DNA of 50,566 nt from Saprospiraceae bacterium. Lineage in GTDB: Bacteria > Bacteroidota > Bacteroidia > Chitinophagales > Saprospiraceae. The stretch is from positions 1-50,566 of the forward strand of contig JAGOHC010000006.1 in assembly GCA_017996375.1 (NCBI GenBank), read 5' to 3'. Shown one piece after another: positions 25,327 through 35,110 of this stretch. Both the position numbers and the translations under genes were made by a program. The notes beneath the pieces are model-generated. The model saw only the letters and a list, made by a program, of their open reading frames with translations. It had not been told where the DNA came from and searched no databases. The number at the start of each line of letters is the position of its first letter. The first letter of the stretch is position 1.

Positions 25327-27870
25327 TTATTCCGGCTCAAAGCCTAATATGATGTTGAAGTTTCCGTACTTCGTCCATCGTGCATTAGATTCTATCAAAC
25401 TTGGTTGGTCTAAACCGAAGCCATAGTCAAAGCCGAGTGTTCCGAACATGGGTAAGAACACGCGCAAGCCCATCCCTACGGAGCGTTTCACATTAAAAGG
25501 ATTGAAGTCGCGAAAGCGATTCCATGCGTTGCTGCCTTCGGCAAAAGCCAATACATAAATTGTTGAGTTTGGATTTAGCGAAAGCGGGTATCGCAACTCA
25601 ACGGTATATTTGTCATATACTGATGCGCCGGCGGTGCCGTTATTAGCAGGAAATTGGTTGGTTTCATACCCACGCGAGGAGATGATGTCATTACCCGTAA
25701 ATCCCGTAAATTGGTTAGACAAACCGTCGCCACCGAGTACGAATCGCTCGAATGGTGTCTGCCCAATTTTTCTATTATAAAAACCTAACATACCAACTTT
25801 GGCGCGTGCACGAAGCACTAATTTATCTACCAATGTGGTGTACCATTCGGCTACAAATTTCCACTTGTGATATTCTAATAATTTGAACTTATCGGCACCT
25901 TCTTTTCCTTCAAAACTGCTGCCGCCCGTTAGTAATGACCAAGGCGGTGTGAACTGCACGGTAAGGCTGATGTTTGAGCCTTCGCGTGGAAAAATCGGGT
26001 CGTTGATAGAGTTGCGTGCTATGGTTTGCTGAAAGTTAAAGTTGTTGAAATCGCCGGTGCGAACATCTGATCCATCAGGCAATTGGAAGTATCCGGCATA
26101 CCAATTACGCAAGCGCAAGAGTTGATAACTCATAGTGGTATTAGACACGAAGTTATCATCCGGGAATTGCAGGCGCGAACCTAAACCCATCTGCCCGCCG
26201 ATAATTTCAAATTTACCAAATCCTGTGGTGTTTGAACTTGCTCCATTGGTATAGCGATTATAAAATCCGCCTATCGAAAATGATTGCGGTTTTTTGCCAC
26301 CCAACCATGGCTCTACGAAACTGATGTTGTATGACTGAAAAAAGCGGCCGTTTGTTTGTGCGCGCAACGACAGCGTTTGCCCGTCACCTTGTGGCAGCGG
26401 ACTCCACGTCTCGCGGTGCAGTAAATTGCGGAACGAGAAATTTTTGAATGATACCCCTAACGTACCGATAACGCCGGCAGCTTGCCCACCCCAACCGGCG
26501 GAAAGTTCCAACTGGTCGGCAGGTTTTTCTTCTACTGTATATTCGATGTCCACGGTGCCACGTTGGGCGTTAATAGGATTATTGATTTGTAGGTTTTCGG
26601 GATTGAAATATCCGAGATTGACGATTTCGCGTTGGGAGCGGACGATGTCGCTACGGCTAAATTTTTGACCCGGGCGTGTGCGCAATTCGCGGCGAATGAC
26701 GTGCTCGTGTGTGCGGTCGTTTCCTTTTATTATTACCTTATCAATGGTTGCGGGCGGACCTTCATAAATGCGTACTTCTAAATCTATGGAATCATTTTCC
26801 GCCGAAATTTCTGCTGGTTCTACATTAAAAAACAGGTAGCCGTTATCCATATATAAAGTACTCACGTCGCGCCCATCTGGGCTGAAGCGTAGGCGTGTTT
26901 CGAGGAGTTCTTTGTTATATACATCGCCTTTTTTGATGCCTAAAATTTCTTGCAATACTTCCGTTTGATAAATGGAATTACCTTTCCAAGCGATGTTTCG
27001 GAAGTGATATTTGTTGCCTTCGTCAAGATTGATTTGGATACGGAGGTCGCCGTCTGGCTCGCGCCAGATGCTATCGGAGATGATTTGTGCATCACGATAG
27101 CCTATATTGTTATAGTGTTTTATTATTTCAATTTTGTCGGTGTCGTAGTCTTGAGCGATGAGTTTTGATGAAGCAAAAATGCGCGACTTGCGTTTAGTTT
27201 TATCTAATAATTTACGCAATTTACTCGCCTTGACGTTGTTGTTACCTGTAAAGGTGATATTCTGAATTTTTACCCGTTTGCCTCTATCAATGTTGAATTC
27301 TATTTTAGTGGCGTTGCTTGTTTTGTCATCAGGCATTTCCGTGATATTCACGGTAGCATCTAAGTAGCCTTTTTCTTTAAAGAAATTGACGATGTCGTTT
27401 TGTGTAGCAATTTTTGCACTCTCAGTAACGATACCTCCTTTTATAAAGTGTTTTTCGACAAGTGGGTTGAGGTCGTCGTGGTAGTGCTTTTTTACACCTT
27501 TAAAAGCATGGCGCGAATAGCGTGGTTGCTCTTTTATGATGATTTCAAGGAATACAATATTGCCGATTGTTTTTTCTTTTATAATCTGAACATCACTGTA
27601 TAGCTTTAGCTTCCAAAGAGATTTTAGGGCTTTAGAAATATCTGTTGCGCCGGTACCGATGCGGATTTTCTCTCCTACTTTTAGTCCGGTAATGGCGATA
27701 ATGGCATTTTCATCGCTGTACTGTGCGCCTATTACTTTGATGCCACCAATTTCATACTCGACTGCTGTTTCGTAGGGCATATTGGGTATCGAATCGGTTT
27801 GTGCTAGGGCTAATTGTGTAAGCGTACTAATACAAGTGATAGTAAGTATGACTAAAAAATTACGATTCAT
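25327..27870 (-). CDS. bamA: Outer-membrane assembly factor BamA
   Basis: BamA is the central Omp85 component that folds and inserts beta-barrel proteins into the outer membrane. The 847-residue product has a signal peptide (to about residue 24, LALAQ), five POTRA-like repeats over about 37-450 (for example GLKVGEKIRI, NNVKASKLRKLL, IIKGNDRTHEHVIRRELRTR), and a C-terminal 16-strand barrel. The segment GVSFKNFSFRNLLHRETW marks the start of the barrel. SIGGFYNRY and RGYETNQFP lie within it; the latter corresponds to the (V/I)RGF loop. The protein ends LGFEPE rather than in a plain aromatic residue. It lies between uppS and gldD. Confidence 0.95.
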   Translation of the reverse strand: MNRNFLVILTITCISTLTQLALAQTDSIPNMPYETAVEYEIGGIKVIGAQYSDENAIIAITGLKVGEKIRIGTGATDISKALKSLWKLKLYSDVQIIKEKTIGNIVFLEIIIKEQPRYSRHAFKGVKKHYHDDLNPLVEKHFIKGGIVTESAKIATQNDIVNFFKEKGYLDATVNITEMPDDKTSNATKIEFNIDRGKRVKIQNITFTGNNNVKASKLRKLLDKTKRKSRIFASSKLIAQDYDTDKIEIIKHYNNIGYRDAQIISDSIWREPDGDLRIQINLDEGNKYHFRNIAWKGNSIYQTEVLQEILGIKKGDVYNKELLETRLRFSPDGRDVSTLYMDNGYLFFNVEPAEISAENDSIDLEVRIYEGPPATIDKVIIKGNDRTHEHVIRRELRTRPGQKFSRSDIVRSQREIVNLGYFNPENLQINNPINAQRGTVDIEYTVEEKPADQLELSAGWGGQAAGVIGTLGVSFKNFSFRNLLHRETWSPLPQGDGQTLSLRAQTNGRFFQSYNISFVEPWLGGKKPQSFSIGGFYNRYTNGASSNTTGFGKFEIIGGQMGLGSRLQFPDDNFVSNTTMSYQLLRLRNWYAGYFQLPDGSDVRTGDFNNFNFQQTIARNSINDPIFPREGSNISLTVQFTPPWSLLTGGSSFEGKEGADKFKLLEYHKWKFVAEWYTTLVDKLVLRARAKVGMLGFYNRKIGQTPFERFVLGGDGLSNQFTGFTGNDIISSRGYETNQFPANNGTAGASVYDKYTVELRYPLSLNPNSTIYVLAFAEGSNAWNRFRDFNPFNVKRSVGMGLRVFLPMFGTLGFDYGFGLDQPSLIESNARWTKYGNFNIILGFEPE

Positions 27871-27915
27871 TCTCTAAAAATTAGGTGTTTGTACGGTTTA
27901 TTTCCCTTGTTTGTT

Positions 27916-28671
27916 TTATACTAATTGTTCACTGATTTTACCAAACCGCCGCTCGCGGTTCTGGTAATCCAAAACAGCTTGATAGAGGTGTTGGTCTTCA
28001 AATTGGGGCCAATAGATAGGCATGAAGCATAGTTCTGCATAAGCTATTTGCCAAAGTAAAAAATTGCTAATACGGCACTCTCCACTTGTGCGGATAAGCA
28101 ATTCGGGGTCAGGCATATCAGTAGTACTCAATGCGCTGGCGAAGGTTTTTTCATTAATATCATTAATGCTCATTGTGCCGTTTTGTACGTTGCCGGCTAC
28201 GGTTTGGGCAGCGCGAACTATCTCCCACTTTGCACTATAGTTGAGTGCTAAAACGAGTGTCATGCGGCTGTTGTTTTTTGTTTTCTCAATGCCGTCCAGC
28301 AGCGCTTGATAGGTTTTTGTGGGCAGCTTTGCAATATCGCCGATGGCTTGTATGCGAATGTTGTTTTTATTGAGGTCGTCCATTTCCTTCCGCATAGTGT
28401 CCACGAGTAGTGTCATAAGTGCAGTTACTTCTATCGGCGGGCGACTCCAATTTTCGGTGGAGAATGCGTACAGCGTAACGTATCGTATGCCCAAGTCTGC
28501 AGCGGCTTCTGTAACGCGACGCACGGCTTTGACACCTTCGTGATGCCCGAATACACGCGGCTTGCCTTGCTGTTTTGCCCAACGCCCGTTACCGTCCATA
28601 ATAATGGCGACGTGTTGGGGTAGTTTATCTTTATTAATTTGATTTTTTAATGCTAATGTTTGTTCGTCCAT
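27916..28671 (-). CDS. uppS: Isoprenyl transferase (undecaprenyl diphosphate synthase)
   Basis: UppS makes the C55 lipid carrier for peptidoglycan by cis-condensation of isopentenyl diphosphates on farnesyl diphosphate. The 251-residue protein has the catalytic motif IIMDGNGRWA with Asp26, then GHHEGVKAVRRV, TLYAFSTENWSRP and the C-terminal metal/substrate motif DPELLIRTSGECRISNFLLW. One oddity: most members read RTGGE or RTSGEQRxSNFxLWQ; here a Cys replaces the usual Gln/Arg before RISNF. The gene precedes bamA by 45 bases on the same strand. Confidence 0.95.
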   Translation of the reverse strand: MDEQTLALKNQINKDKLPQHVAIIMDGNGRWAKQQGKPRVFGHHEGVKAVRRVTEAAADLGIRYVTLYAFSTENWSRPPIEVTALMTLLVDTMRKEMDDLNKNNIRIQAIGDIAKLPTKTYQALLDGIEKTKNNSRMTLVLALNYSAKWEIVRAAQTVAGNVQNGTMSINDINEKTFASALSTTDMPDPELLIRTSGECRISNFLLWQIAYAELCFMPIYWPQFEDQHLYQAVLDYQNRERRFGKISEQLV

Positions 28672-28764
28672 TTCGAGCGATATGTTTCAAGCGGGCAAAT
28701 TTACGATTTATTTTTGCCTTTACGGGTTATTTTTTCAAATTGCGTATTTACATAACGTATATTT

Positions 28765-29448
28765 TCATAATAACGTTTCCCAACTGCCTTGTAGCGTCGG
28801 TTGCTGTTGGTTCTTGTTAATCAAATCCATAAAAAGGCTGCTACTGATGTATGCTGCACCTAAGGTAGCTAAATGCTCGCTGTGAATCTGACAATCAATA
28901 CACCAAAACTCGTGCGCTGCCAGCCATCGGCAAAGGGTGATGAAGCCAAACTTGGAGGCGTTAGGCTCGCGTGCAAACATGGATTCGCCAAAGAATATTT
29001 TTCCTAAAGATACGCCGTATAACCCTCCAGCTAATGTGTTGTTGTGCCATACTTCTACAGAGTGTGCTACGCCCAAACGGTGTAATTGTGTGTAGGCATG
29101 TATGATGTCGTCAGTTACCCATGTGCCTTGCTGCCCGCTACGCGGCTGATTGCGGCATCCTTCCATAACTGCGGCGAAACTGGTATCGAATGTAACAGTA
29201 TATTTATTTTGGTTGAAATAGGCACGCATACTTTTGGCAACTTTTACCTTTTCGGGTATGAGCATAAAACGTGGTTGCGGACACCACCACAATATTTGTT
29301 CACCTTCATTAAACCAAGGAAAAATCCCCCACTGATAGGCTAACAACAATCGCTCAGGCGAAAGGTCGCCGCCGATGGCGAGCAGCCCGTCTGTATTAGC
29401 AAGTGACGGGTGAGGAAATGTGATGGACTCATCTAAGCGAAACAACAT
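28765..29448 (-). CDS. aat: Leucyl/phenylalanyl-tRNA-protein transferase
   Basis: Aat adds Leu or Phe from aminoacyl-tRNA to N-terminal Arg/Lys of proteins, marking them for ClpAP (N-degron pathway). The 227-residue protein has the expected N-terminus FPHPSLANTDGLLAIGGDLS and the hallmark GIFPWFNEGEQILWWCPQPR (about 42-61). Later come the core AYTQLHRLGVAHSVEVW, GGLYGVSLGKIFFGESMFAR and the terminal CQIHSEHLATLGAAYIS. All key segments are present. It sits on the minus strand between hemD and uppS with 72- and 93-base gaps. Confidence 0.95.
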   Translation of the reverse strand: MLFRLDESITFPHPSLANTDGLLAIGGDLSPERLLLAYQWGIFPWFNEGEQILWWCPQPRFMLIPEKVKVAKSMRAYFNQNKYTVTFDTSFAAVMEGCRNQPRSGQQGTWVTDDIIHAYTQLHRLGVAHSVEVWHNNTLAGGLYGVSLGKIFFGESMFAREPNASKFGFITLCRWLAAHEFWCIDCQIHSEHLATLGAAYISSSLFMDLINKNQQQPTLQGSWETLL

Positions 29449-29520
29449 ATTTAGGCAACAAAGCGAATTATGGAAAGGGGATAGTTATTGTGTCATAATA
29501 ATATCACTCATCTCTTTTCG

Positions 29521-30303
29521 CTACGCTGTTTTGTTGGATAACTGTAGATACTTGTCGAGTGCCATTTGGATGGATGGCGTTTCGGGAGTGGGGGCAACAA
29601 TATCCACTTGTAGCCCGCGCTCTTGCGCTGCTTTTTCGGTGGCAGCACCGAATACTGCGATACGTGTATTGTCCTGTTTGAATTCAGGAAAATTATCGAA
29701 CAAGGATTGTATCTCTAAGGTGGAAAAAAACGTCAGCACATCATACTTTACGTGGCGCAAATCTTCGAGGTCTGCATTTACCGTAAGGTACATAATTGCC
29801 TCTTGGAAGGCTATGCCCAATTCATTCAAAAAATCGGAAAGTGCTTTAACGCCGTGGTTATTGCAGGGCAGCAAAAAATTTTCTTTGTTATGTTTTTTAA
29901 ACGCGTTGGTAATATCTTGGAGTGACTTCTCGCCTGTAAATACTTTGCGTTTGCGAAATACGATAAACTTTTGCAGGTAGTTGCCTATGCTTTCGGTTGG
30001 ACAAAAATATTTTGTTTCGGGCGACATTTTTACACGCATCTCTTCGCATAAGCGAAAGAAATGATCTACTGCATTTTTACTGGTAAATATGACGCAAGGG
30101 AACTCGTCGGGGCGAATCCGATACTTCCGAAAGTCCTTTGCCAACACGGGTTCTATTTGCATAAACGGTCGAAAATCGACAGCTAAGTCATATTTCTTTT
30201 CTAAATCGGCATACGGCGATTTGGTGCCTGCCGGTGGTTTGGGTTGAGAAACTAAAATAGTACTTACTTTTCTGTACGTCTCTGCCATACTTTTTACAGC
30301 CAT
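29521..30303 (-). CDS. hemD: Uroporphyrinogen-III synthase
   Basis: HemD closes and inverts hydroxymethylbilane to uroporphyrinogen III in haem biosynthesis. The family is weakly conserved; this 260-residue protein shows the two-lobed pattern with ILVSQPKPPAG at the start, VIFTSKNAVDHFF (about 90-102), FLLPCNNHGVKALSDFLNE and the second-lobe segments VLTFFSTLEIQSLFDNF and IAVFGAATEKAAQERGL. In Bacteroidota it usually sits beside a DUF4271 gene, as it does here (98 bases upstream). The start could be either the ATG at 30303 or the second Met five codons on. Confidence 0.87.
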   Translation of the reverse strand: MAVKSMAETYRKVSTILVSQPKPPAGTKSPYADLEKKYDLAVDFRPFMQIEPVLAKDFRKYRIRPDEFPCVIFTSKNAVDHFFRLCEEMRVKMSPETKYFCPTESIGNYLQKFIVFRKRKVFTGEKSLQDITNAFKKHNKENFLLPCNNHGVKALSDFLNELGIAFQEAIMYLTVNADLEDLRHVKYDVLTFFSTLEIQSLFDNFPEFKQDNTRIAVFGAATEKAAQERGLQVDIVAPTPETPSIQMALDKYLQLSNKTA

Positions 30304-30401
30304 TCAAATACGATTTATTATTATACTTGAGGTGATGATTTTTTTTACAAATCCCCCAATTTTTTCAAGGTTATTATGTTTAGTTGGTCCAGGAGTAAAT
30401 G

Positions 30402-31337
30402 TTACGCCGGAAATAGCCCAATATTTACAATAATTTTAACCAGAATTACTACCGGTGCCACTTCAACGGCACAAAGGTACATAAAAAAATGGAATTTATG
30501 TTGTATTGCCTGATTACTCGCTATAATTAGCCCACGCAAGCATCTATACGCGAAGAAGATTGCGCTAATTGCTATCATCACAAGGATGAAGGGTTGGGTG
30601 AGGGTTGTTGGCGCATAAGTTATCAGCAGTACAATCGGTATCAGCACCATTCCCAGCAAACAGTAAAAAACAGCTATGATGGTAATGTATCGTTCCATCT
30701 GCTTCTCTAACGGAAAAATATTACCTATTATAAACAGCAGCAAGTATTTTAACAGCACAATTATTGCTAACCCCAACACACACCACAAGTATAATGTAAT
30801 ATCAATGTGTTGAAAGCAACAATTATTATACCTAAATATCAAATAGATACCTAAGCCGCCAACCAGAAAAAAGACAACGTGGAATATGATAATAGGTGCT
30901 AATCGGTTGGGTTCGCGTTGATATGCCACAATATTGTTCTCGCTGAGTGCAGCGCGCAGCACCTTCCCGACAAGGTCGCGCCGAAAGGCGGCGAGTATTG
31001 CTAACAGTAGCAATGCCGTGAGCAATATCCAAAATATAAATTGTTGTGCGCCAACTATAGGCACTATCGCCTCCTTAATTGGTTGAGGCGTTTGTAATGC
31101 GTTTGTCAACAACGATGGTGCTTTAGGTGCGCTTGAGCGTTTGATGTCAAACGGATTGGTACTTATTGCTTCGCCGCTTTGTTGGGTAGTATCTTTTTCT
31201 ACTGCCTGCTGCCGTTGCAGTATGCGGTGTTCCATCTCAAACGGGTTGGTAGCACTTTTGATGTTCTGCGAAAAACCAACTGCTGCAATGTGCAGCAAAC
31301 CTATTAGTAGTAGCGGTATGTATTTTTTTAACAACAA
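30402..31337 (-). CDS. DUF4271 membrane protein with probable TTG start
   Basis: This 311-residue membrane protein of unknown function belongs to the Bacteroidota family DUF4271. It has a signal-peptide-like N-terminus (KKYIPLLLIGLLHIAAVGFSQ), a soluble Ser/Thr-rich linker to about residue 90, then about six hydrophobic segments, for example FIFWILLTALLLLAILAAF and IIFHVVFFLVGGLGIYLIF. No ATG precedes the signal peptide: the frame opens with TTG at 31337 (or TTG at 31334), 15 bases after the fabH stop. The first ATG comes after the signal peptide, so TTG initiation is inferred. Synteny with hemD supports the family call. Confidence 0.8.
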   Translation of the reverse strand: MLLKKYIPLLLIGLLHIAAVGFSQNIKSATNPFEMEHRILQRQQAVEKDTTQQSGEAISTNPFDIKRSSAPKAPSLLTNALQTPQPIKEAIVPIVGAQQFIFWILLTALLLLAILAAFRRDLVGKVLRAALSENNIVAYQREPNRLAPIIIFHVVFFLVGGLGIYLIFRYNNCCFQHIDITLYLWCVLGLAIIVLLKYLLLFIIGNIFPLEKQMERYITIIAVFYCLLGMVLIPIVLLITYAPTTLTQPFILVMIAISAIFFAYRCLRGLIIASNQAIQHKFHFFMYLCAVEVAPVVILVKIIVNIGLFPA

Positions 31338-31352
31338 GTTGTAATCGTTTTA

Positions 31353-32348
31353 CTATTGTGGATCTATTGCCCACTTTACATAAATAGCTCCCCATGTGAA
31401 TCCACCACCAAAGGAGGTGAGCAAAAGGTTGTCACCCTTCTTGAGGCGGTCACTCCATTCCCACAGACACAGCGGAATTGTGGCTGCCGTTGTGTTACCG
31501 TATTTGCCAATATTCATCATCACTCGCTCTTTTGGAAATCCTAACATTTCACTAACTGAATTGATGATACGCATATTGGCTTGATGCGGTACTACCCATT
31601 GTATATCTTCTTTGGTGAGATGATTGCGGCGCAACACTTCCTCCATAGCACTCACCATTCCTTTTACAGCGGCTTTAAAAACTGGTTGCCCATTTTGATA
31701 AACGAAATGTTGCTTGTTGGCAATCGTTGTGGTTGATGTAGGCCGCTGGGCTCCACCTCCTGCAATATAGAGGTAATCTCTGCCTGAACCGTCGCCACGC
31801 AATACCGCATCGCGCACACCAGTGTCATCTGTGCGAGGCTCTAAGAGTACTGCTCCAGCAGCATCGCCAAACAGCACGCAAGTAGTGCGATCGTTATAAT
31901 CTACAATTGAAGACATTTTATCTGCGCCAACTACCACTACGCGCTTGAATCGCCCTGATTCAATATACATAGCTCCGGCAAATAATGAAAACAAAAAACC
32001 TGAACAAGCTGCACGAATATCGTATCCATATACATTGGTTGCACCTATTTTATCAAGGATAGTATTAGCTGTATCAGGCATGACCATATCGCCTGTTACG
32101 GTGGCACATATCAGCAGGTCAATATCGTTAGGGTTAAGATTGCATTTTTTTAGCAACCCTTCTACGGCGCGTACGCCTAAATCGGAGGTGATGCCGTCTT
32201 TGATAATACGCCGCTCGCTAATGCCAGTGCGCGTGGTTATCCACTCGTCGGAGGTGTCCACCATAGTTTCGAGTTCTTTGTTGGTCAAAACGTAATCGGG
32301 AACATATCCTTGAATGCCAGTGATGGCGGCATAAATTTTCTCAGCCAT
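31353..32348 (-). CDS. fabH: 3-oxoacyl-ACP synthase III
   Basis: FabH starts type II fatty-acid synthesis by condensing acetyl-CoA (or a branched acyl-CoA) with malonyl-ACP. The 331-residue thiolase-fold protein has the catalytic triad motifs: Cys115 in RAACSGFLF, His in WVVPHQANMRI (about 257) and Asn in GKYGNTTAATIPL (about 287). The N-terminal GYVPDYVLTNKELE and DEWITTRTGISERR are also standard. It is on the minus strand between lon and the DUF4271 gene. A lon terminator and a candidate -7 box precede it. Confidence 0.95.
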   Translation of the reverse strand: MAEKIYAAITGIQGYVPDYVLTNKELETMVDTSDEWITTRTGISERRIIKDGITSDLGVRAVEGLLKKCNLNPNDIDLLICATVTGDMVMPDTANTILDKIGATNVYGYDIRAACSGFLFSLFAGAMYIESGRFKRVVVVGADKMSSIVDYNDRTTCVLFGDAAGAVLLEPRTDDTGVRDAVLRGDGSGRDYLYIAGGGAQRPTSTTTIANKQHFVYQNGQPVFKAAVKGMVSAMEEVLRRNHLTKEDIQWVVPHQANMRIINSVSEMLGFPKERVMMNIGKYGNTTAATIPLCLWEWSDRLKKGDNLLLTSFGGGFTWGAIYVKWAIDPQ

Positions 32349-32388
32349 TTGTTGTTTGTTTTACGCTGAAGCAAAGTTGATATTGGCG

Positions 32389-32396
32389 CAAAATTA
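32389..32396 (-). promoter_or_regulatory. Candidate -7 box upstream of fabH
   Basis: On the minus strand TAATTTTG fits TAnnTTTG and lies about 40 bases before the fabH ATG, downstream of the lon terminator. No clear TTG element is seen at normal spacing. Confidence 0.35.
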
Positions 32397-32461
32397 CGCA
32401 AGTTCTTTCTGTATTCACATTTTTTTGATGTGTATTCTCATTAAAATAATTTTGGATGTTT

Positions 32462-32508
32462 TATAAAAAATAAAGGTCAATACTACTTATGACGTGGTAC
32501 TGACCTTT
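32462..32508 (-). terminator. Intrinsic terminator downstream of lon
   Basis: Twelve-base arms (32472-32483 and 32497-32508) pair with one G-U wobble around a 13-base loop. On the minus strand the hairpin is followed by TATTTTTTAT. It lies 44 bases after the lon stop and separates lon from fabH. Confidence 0.85.
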
Positions 32509-32551
32509 TGTATATGTTTCGGTGCTAGTTTATTTTGCCAAGGGCAATCGT

Positions 32552-34954
32552 TTATTTTAGTGCCAAAGCAACCACCTCCTGCATAGTATCTACGTAGTGG
32601 AAAGTGAGGTTAGTGATATACTCCTTATTGATGTCTTCTACATGGCGTTTGTTATCTTTACAAAGAATAATATTGCGAATACCGGCACGCTTGGCTGCCA
32701 ATATTTTTTCTTTAATACCGCCTACTGGCAACACCTTTCCGCGCAGCGTAATCTCGCCTGTCATAGCCAAATAAGGTTGCACTGGTTTGTTTTTGAAAAT
32801 AGATGTCAATGCTGTGAGCATGGTTATCCCTGCCGAAGGTCCGTCCTTAGGTATCGCCCCTTCGGGGACGTGTATGTGTATGTCGCTTTCCGAAAACTTT
32901 TGCGGATCAATCCCCATTTTTTCGGCATTGGATTTAATGAAAGATAAGGCGGTATGTGCAGATTCTTTCATTACATCTCCTAAGTTACCTGTAAGGGTGA
33001 GTTTGCCGTTGCCTTTGTGTAAGCCTGCTTCTATAAAAAGAATATCGCCGCCAACGGCTGTCCATGCCAACCCGATGGCTACGCCCGGCACCTGCCGCTC
33101 TTGGTATAATTCCGTATCAAACCTGACGGGGCCAAATATTTTGGGAAGCTCTTCTATTTTTACAGTAGGGTTGTAGTCGGTCTGCATCGCTACATTTTTG
33201 GCAACGTGGCGCATGATGCTGCCGAGTTGTCGGTTCAGGTTTCGCACCCCCGATTCGCGCGTGTATTCTTGTATCACTTTGGTGATAACGGCATCGGTCA
33301 GTTTTATCTGATTGGCTCTTAAGCCATGCTCAACGCGTAATTGCGGGATGAGGTGTTTTTTGGCAATATCAACTTTTTCTTCAATGGAGTATCCGCTGAT
33401 GTCTATAATCTCCATTCTGTCTAACAACGCTGGCTGAATTGTACTCAGGCTATTTGCAGTAGCGATAAATAACACCTTAGACAGGTCGAATTCGACTTCC
33501 AAATAATTATCGTAAAAGTTTTTATTTTGCTCGGGGTCTAATGCTTCTAACAAAGCGGAGGAAGGGTCGCCGCGAAAATCTTTACCTACTTTATCTATCT
33601 CATCTAAGATAAAAACAGGGTTTGCAGATTTTACTTTTTTTAACGATTGGATGATGCGCCCGGGCATGGCCCCGATATAGGTTTTGCGATGTCCGCGCAC
33701 TTCGGCTTCGTCGTGCAAACCTCCTAATGCGATGCGGGTATAGTTGCGCTTCATTGCTTTGGCAATGGATGCGCCGAGCGATGTTTTGCCTACGCCGGGA
33801 GGTCCGACTAAGCATAAAATTGGTGCTTTCATGTCGCCGCGCAATTTGAGTACGGCAAGGTGTTCGAGTATGCGCTCTTTTACCTTATCCAACCCCGAAT
33901 GATCTTTATCTAACACCTTTTTGACATCTTCTAATTCGAAGTTATCTTGTGTGTATTCGTTCCAAGGCAGTTCCAAAAATGTATCGAGGTAATTCATGTT
34001 AATAGAATACTCGGCAACCTGTGGGTTCATGCGCCTGAGTTTCATAAATTCGCGTTGAAAAACTTCTTCGATGGATTTATCCCATTTCTTTTTTGTGGCA
34101 CGCTCGGCAAGTATTTTGAAGTCCTCTTCCTGTGGGTTTTGCCCCAATTCATCTTGTATAGTTTTTAGTTGTTGGTGGAGATAATAATCGCGTTGCTGCT
34201 TTTCGATATCGCCACGCACCTTTGATTCTATTTTTTCTCGCAGCTCTAATAATTGCAATTCGCCATCCATGTGTTGGAACAATAGGGAAGCTCGCTTGGT
34301 AAGGTCGTTAATCTCTAAAATCTGCTGCTTGATGCCTATTTTTATACCTAAGTTAGAAGCCAGGAAATTAATCAAGAATGCGGGATTATTGATATTCTTT
34401 AGCACCACGTTAGCCTCCGTTGGTATGTTTGGCGAGAGGTCAATAATTTGCGCGGCAATGTCTTTTACGGAAGCAATTATGGCTTCATATTCCAACGTGT
34501 CTTTTATTTTGTCATACTCTAATACGCGCATGATGCCCTGCATATATGGTGTTTCGGTAAGCATCTCTATCAGTTCACAACGCTTGCGTCCTTGTAGGAT
34601 AGCTGTTATGGAGCCATCAGGCATCTTTATTATTTTGATGATGCGCGCTACTGTACCTATCATGAACAAATCCGCCCCCACAGGGTTTTCGGTTTTAGTG
34701 TCTTTTTGCGAAAGCACTGCCACAATTTTGTCTTTGGCATAAGCACGCTCAATGGCTTTGATGGACTTATCGCGACCAATGGTGATAGGCAGTACTACAC
34801 CCGGGAACAGCACGGTATTTTTAAGTGGTATAATGGGCAAGCTATCCGCATAGGTTTCTGCATTTACGGTTTCTTCATCTTCTTCTAAGGACATGATAGG
34901 CATGAAGGGTACTTCGTCAGGTATGGTTTGTAGTATATCTTCTAATTGTTTCAT
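32552..34954 (-). CDS. lon: ATP-dependent protease La (Lon)
   Basis: Lon is a cytoplasmic AAA+ protease that degrades misfolded and regulatory proteins. From the ATG at 34954 the product has 800 residues. In order: the N-terminal substrate-binding domain ([19 protein letters not shown]), a coiled region ([20 protein letters not shown]), the AAA+ module with Walker [10 protein letters not shown] and Walker [13 protein letters not shown], and the C-terminal Ser-Lys protease domain. That domain has the motif PKDGPSAG (catalytic Ser707) and the Lys in [11 protein letters not shown] (about 750). An upstream in-frame ATG at 35014 would add 20 residues of no obvious conservation. It is a single-gene unit with its own terminator. 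Confidence 0.95.
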   Translation of the reverse strand: MKQLEDILQTIPDEVPFMPIMSLEEDEETVNAETYADSLPIIPLKNTVLFPGVVLPITIGRDKSIKAIERAYAKDKIVAVLSQKDTKTENPVGADLFMIGTVARIIKIIKMPDGSITAILQGRKRCELIEMLTETPYMQGIMRVLEYDKIKDTLEYEAIIASVKDIAAQIIDLSPNIPTEANVVLKNINNPAFLINFLASNLGIKIGIKQQILEINDLTKRASLLFQHMDGELQLLELREKIESKVRGDIEKQQRDYYLHQQLKTIQDELGQNPQEEDFKILAERATKKKWDKSIEEVFQREFMKLRRMNPQVAEYSINMNYLDTFLELPWNEYTQDNFELEDVKKVLDKDHSGLDKVKERILEHLAVLKLRGDMKAPILCLVGPPGVGKTSLGASIAKAMKRNYTRIALGGLHDEAEVRGHRKTYIGAMPGRIIQSLKKVKSANPVFILDEIDKVGKDFRGDPSSALLEALDPEQNKNFYDNYLEVEFDLSKVLFIATANSLSTIQPALLDRMEIIDISGYSIEEKVDIAKKHLIPQLRVEHGLRANQIKLTDAVITKVIQEYTRESGVRNLNRQLGSIMRHVAKNVAMQTDYNPTVKIEELPKIFGPVRFDTELYQERQVPGVAIGLAWTAVGGDILFIEAGLHKGNGKLTLTGNLGDVMKESAHTALSFIKSNAEKMGIDPQKFSESDIHIHVPEGAIPKDGPSAGITMLTALTSIFKNKPVQPYLAMTGEITLRGKVLPVGGIKEKILAAKRAGIRNIILCKDNKRHVEDINKEYITNLTFHYVDTMQEVVALALK

Positions 34955-35110
34955 ACATAAATATTGATAGTAATTGTTTTTTGAGGGGCTATTCGGGAAT
35001 AATAGTTTTATCAATACTCATGCCACCACACATTAACCTGTAAATATGGCAAAATTCCTACCCTTTCATCATATTATTTAAATAAAGACACGCATTAAAA
35101 CGACAAAAAG

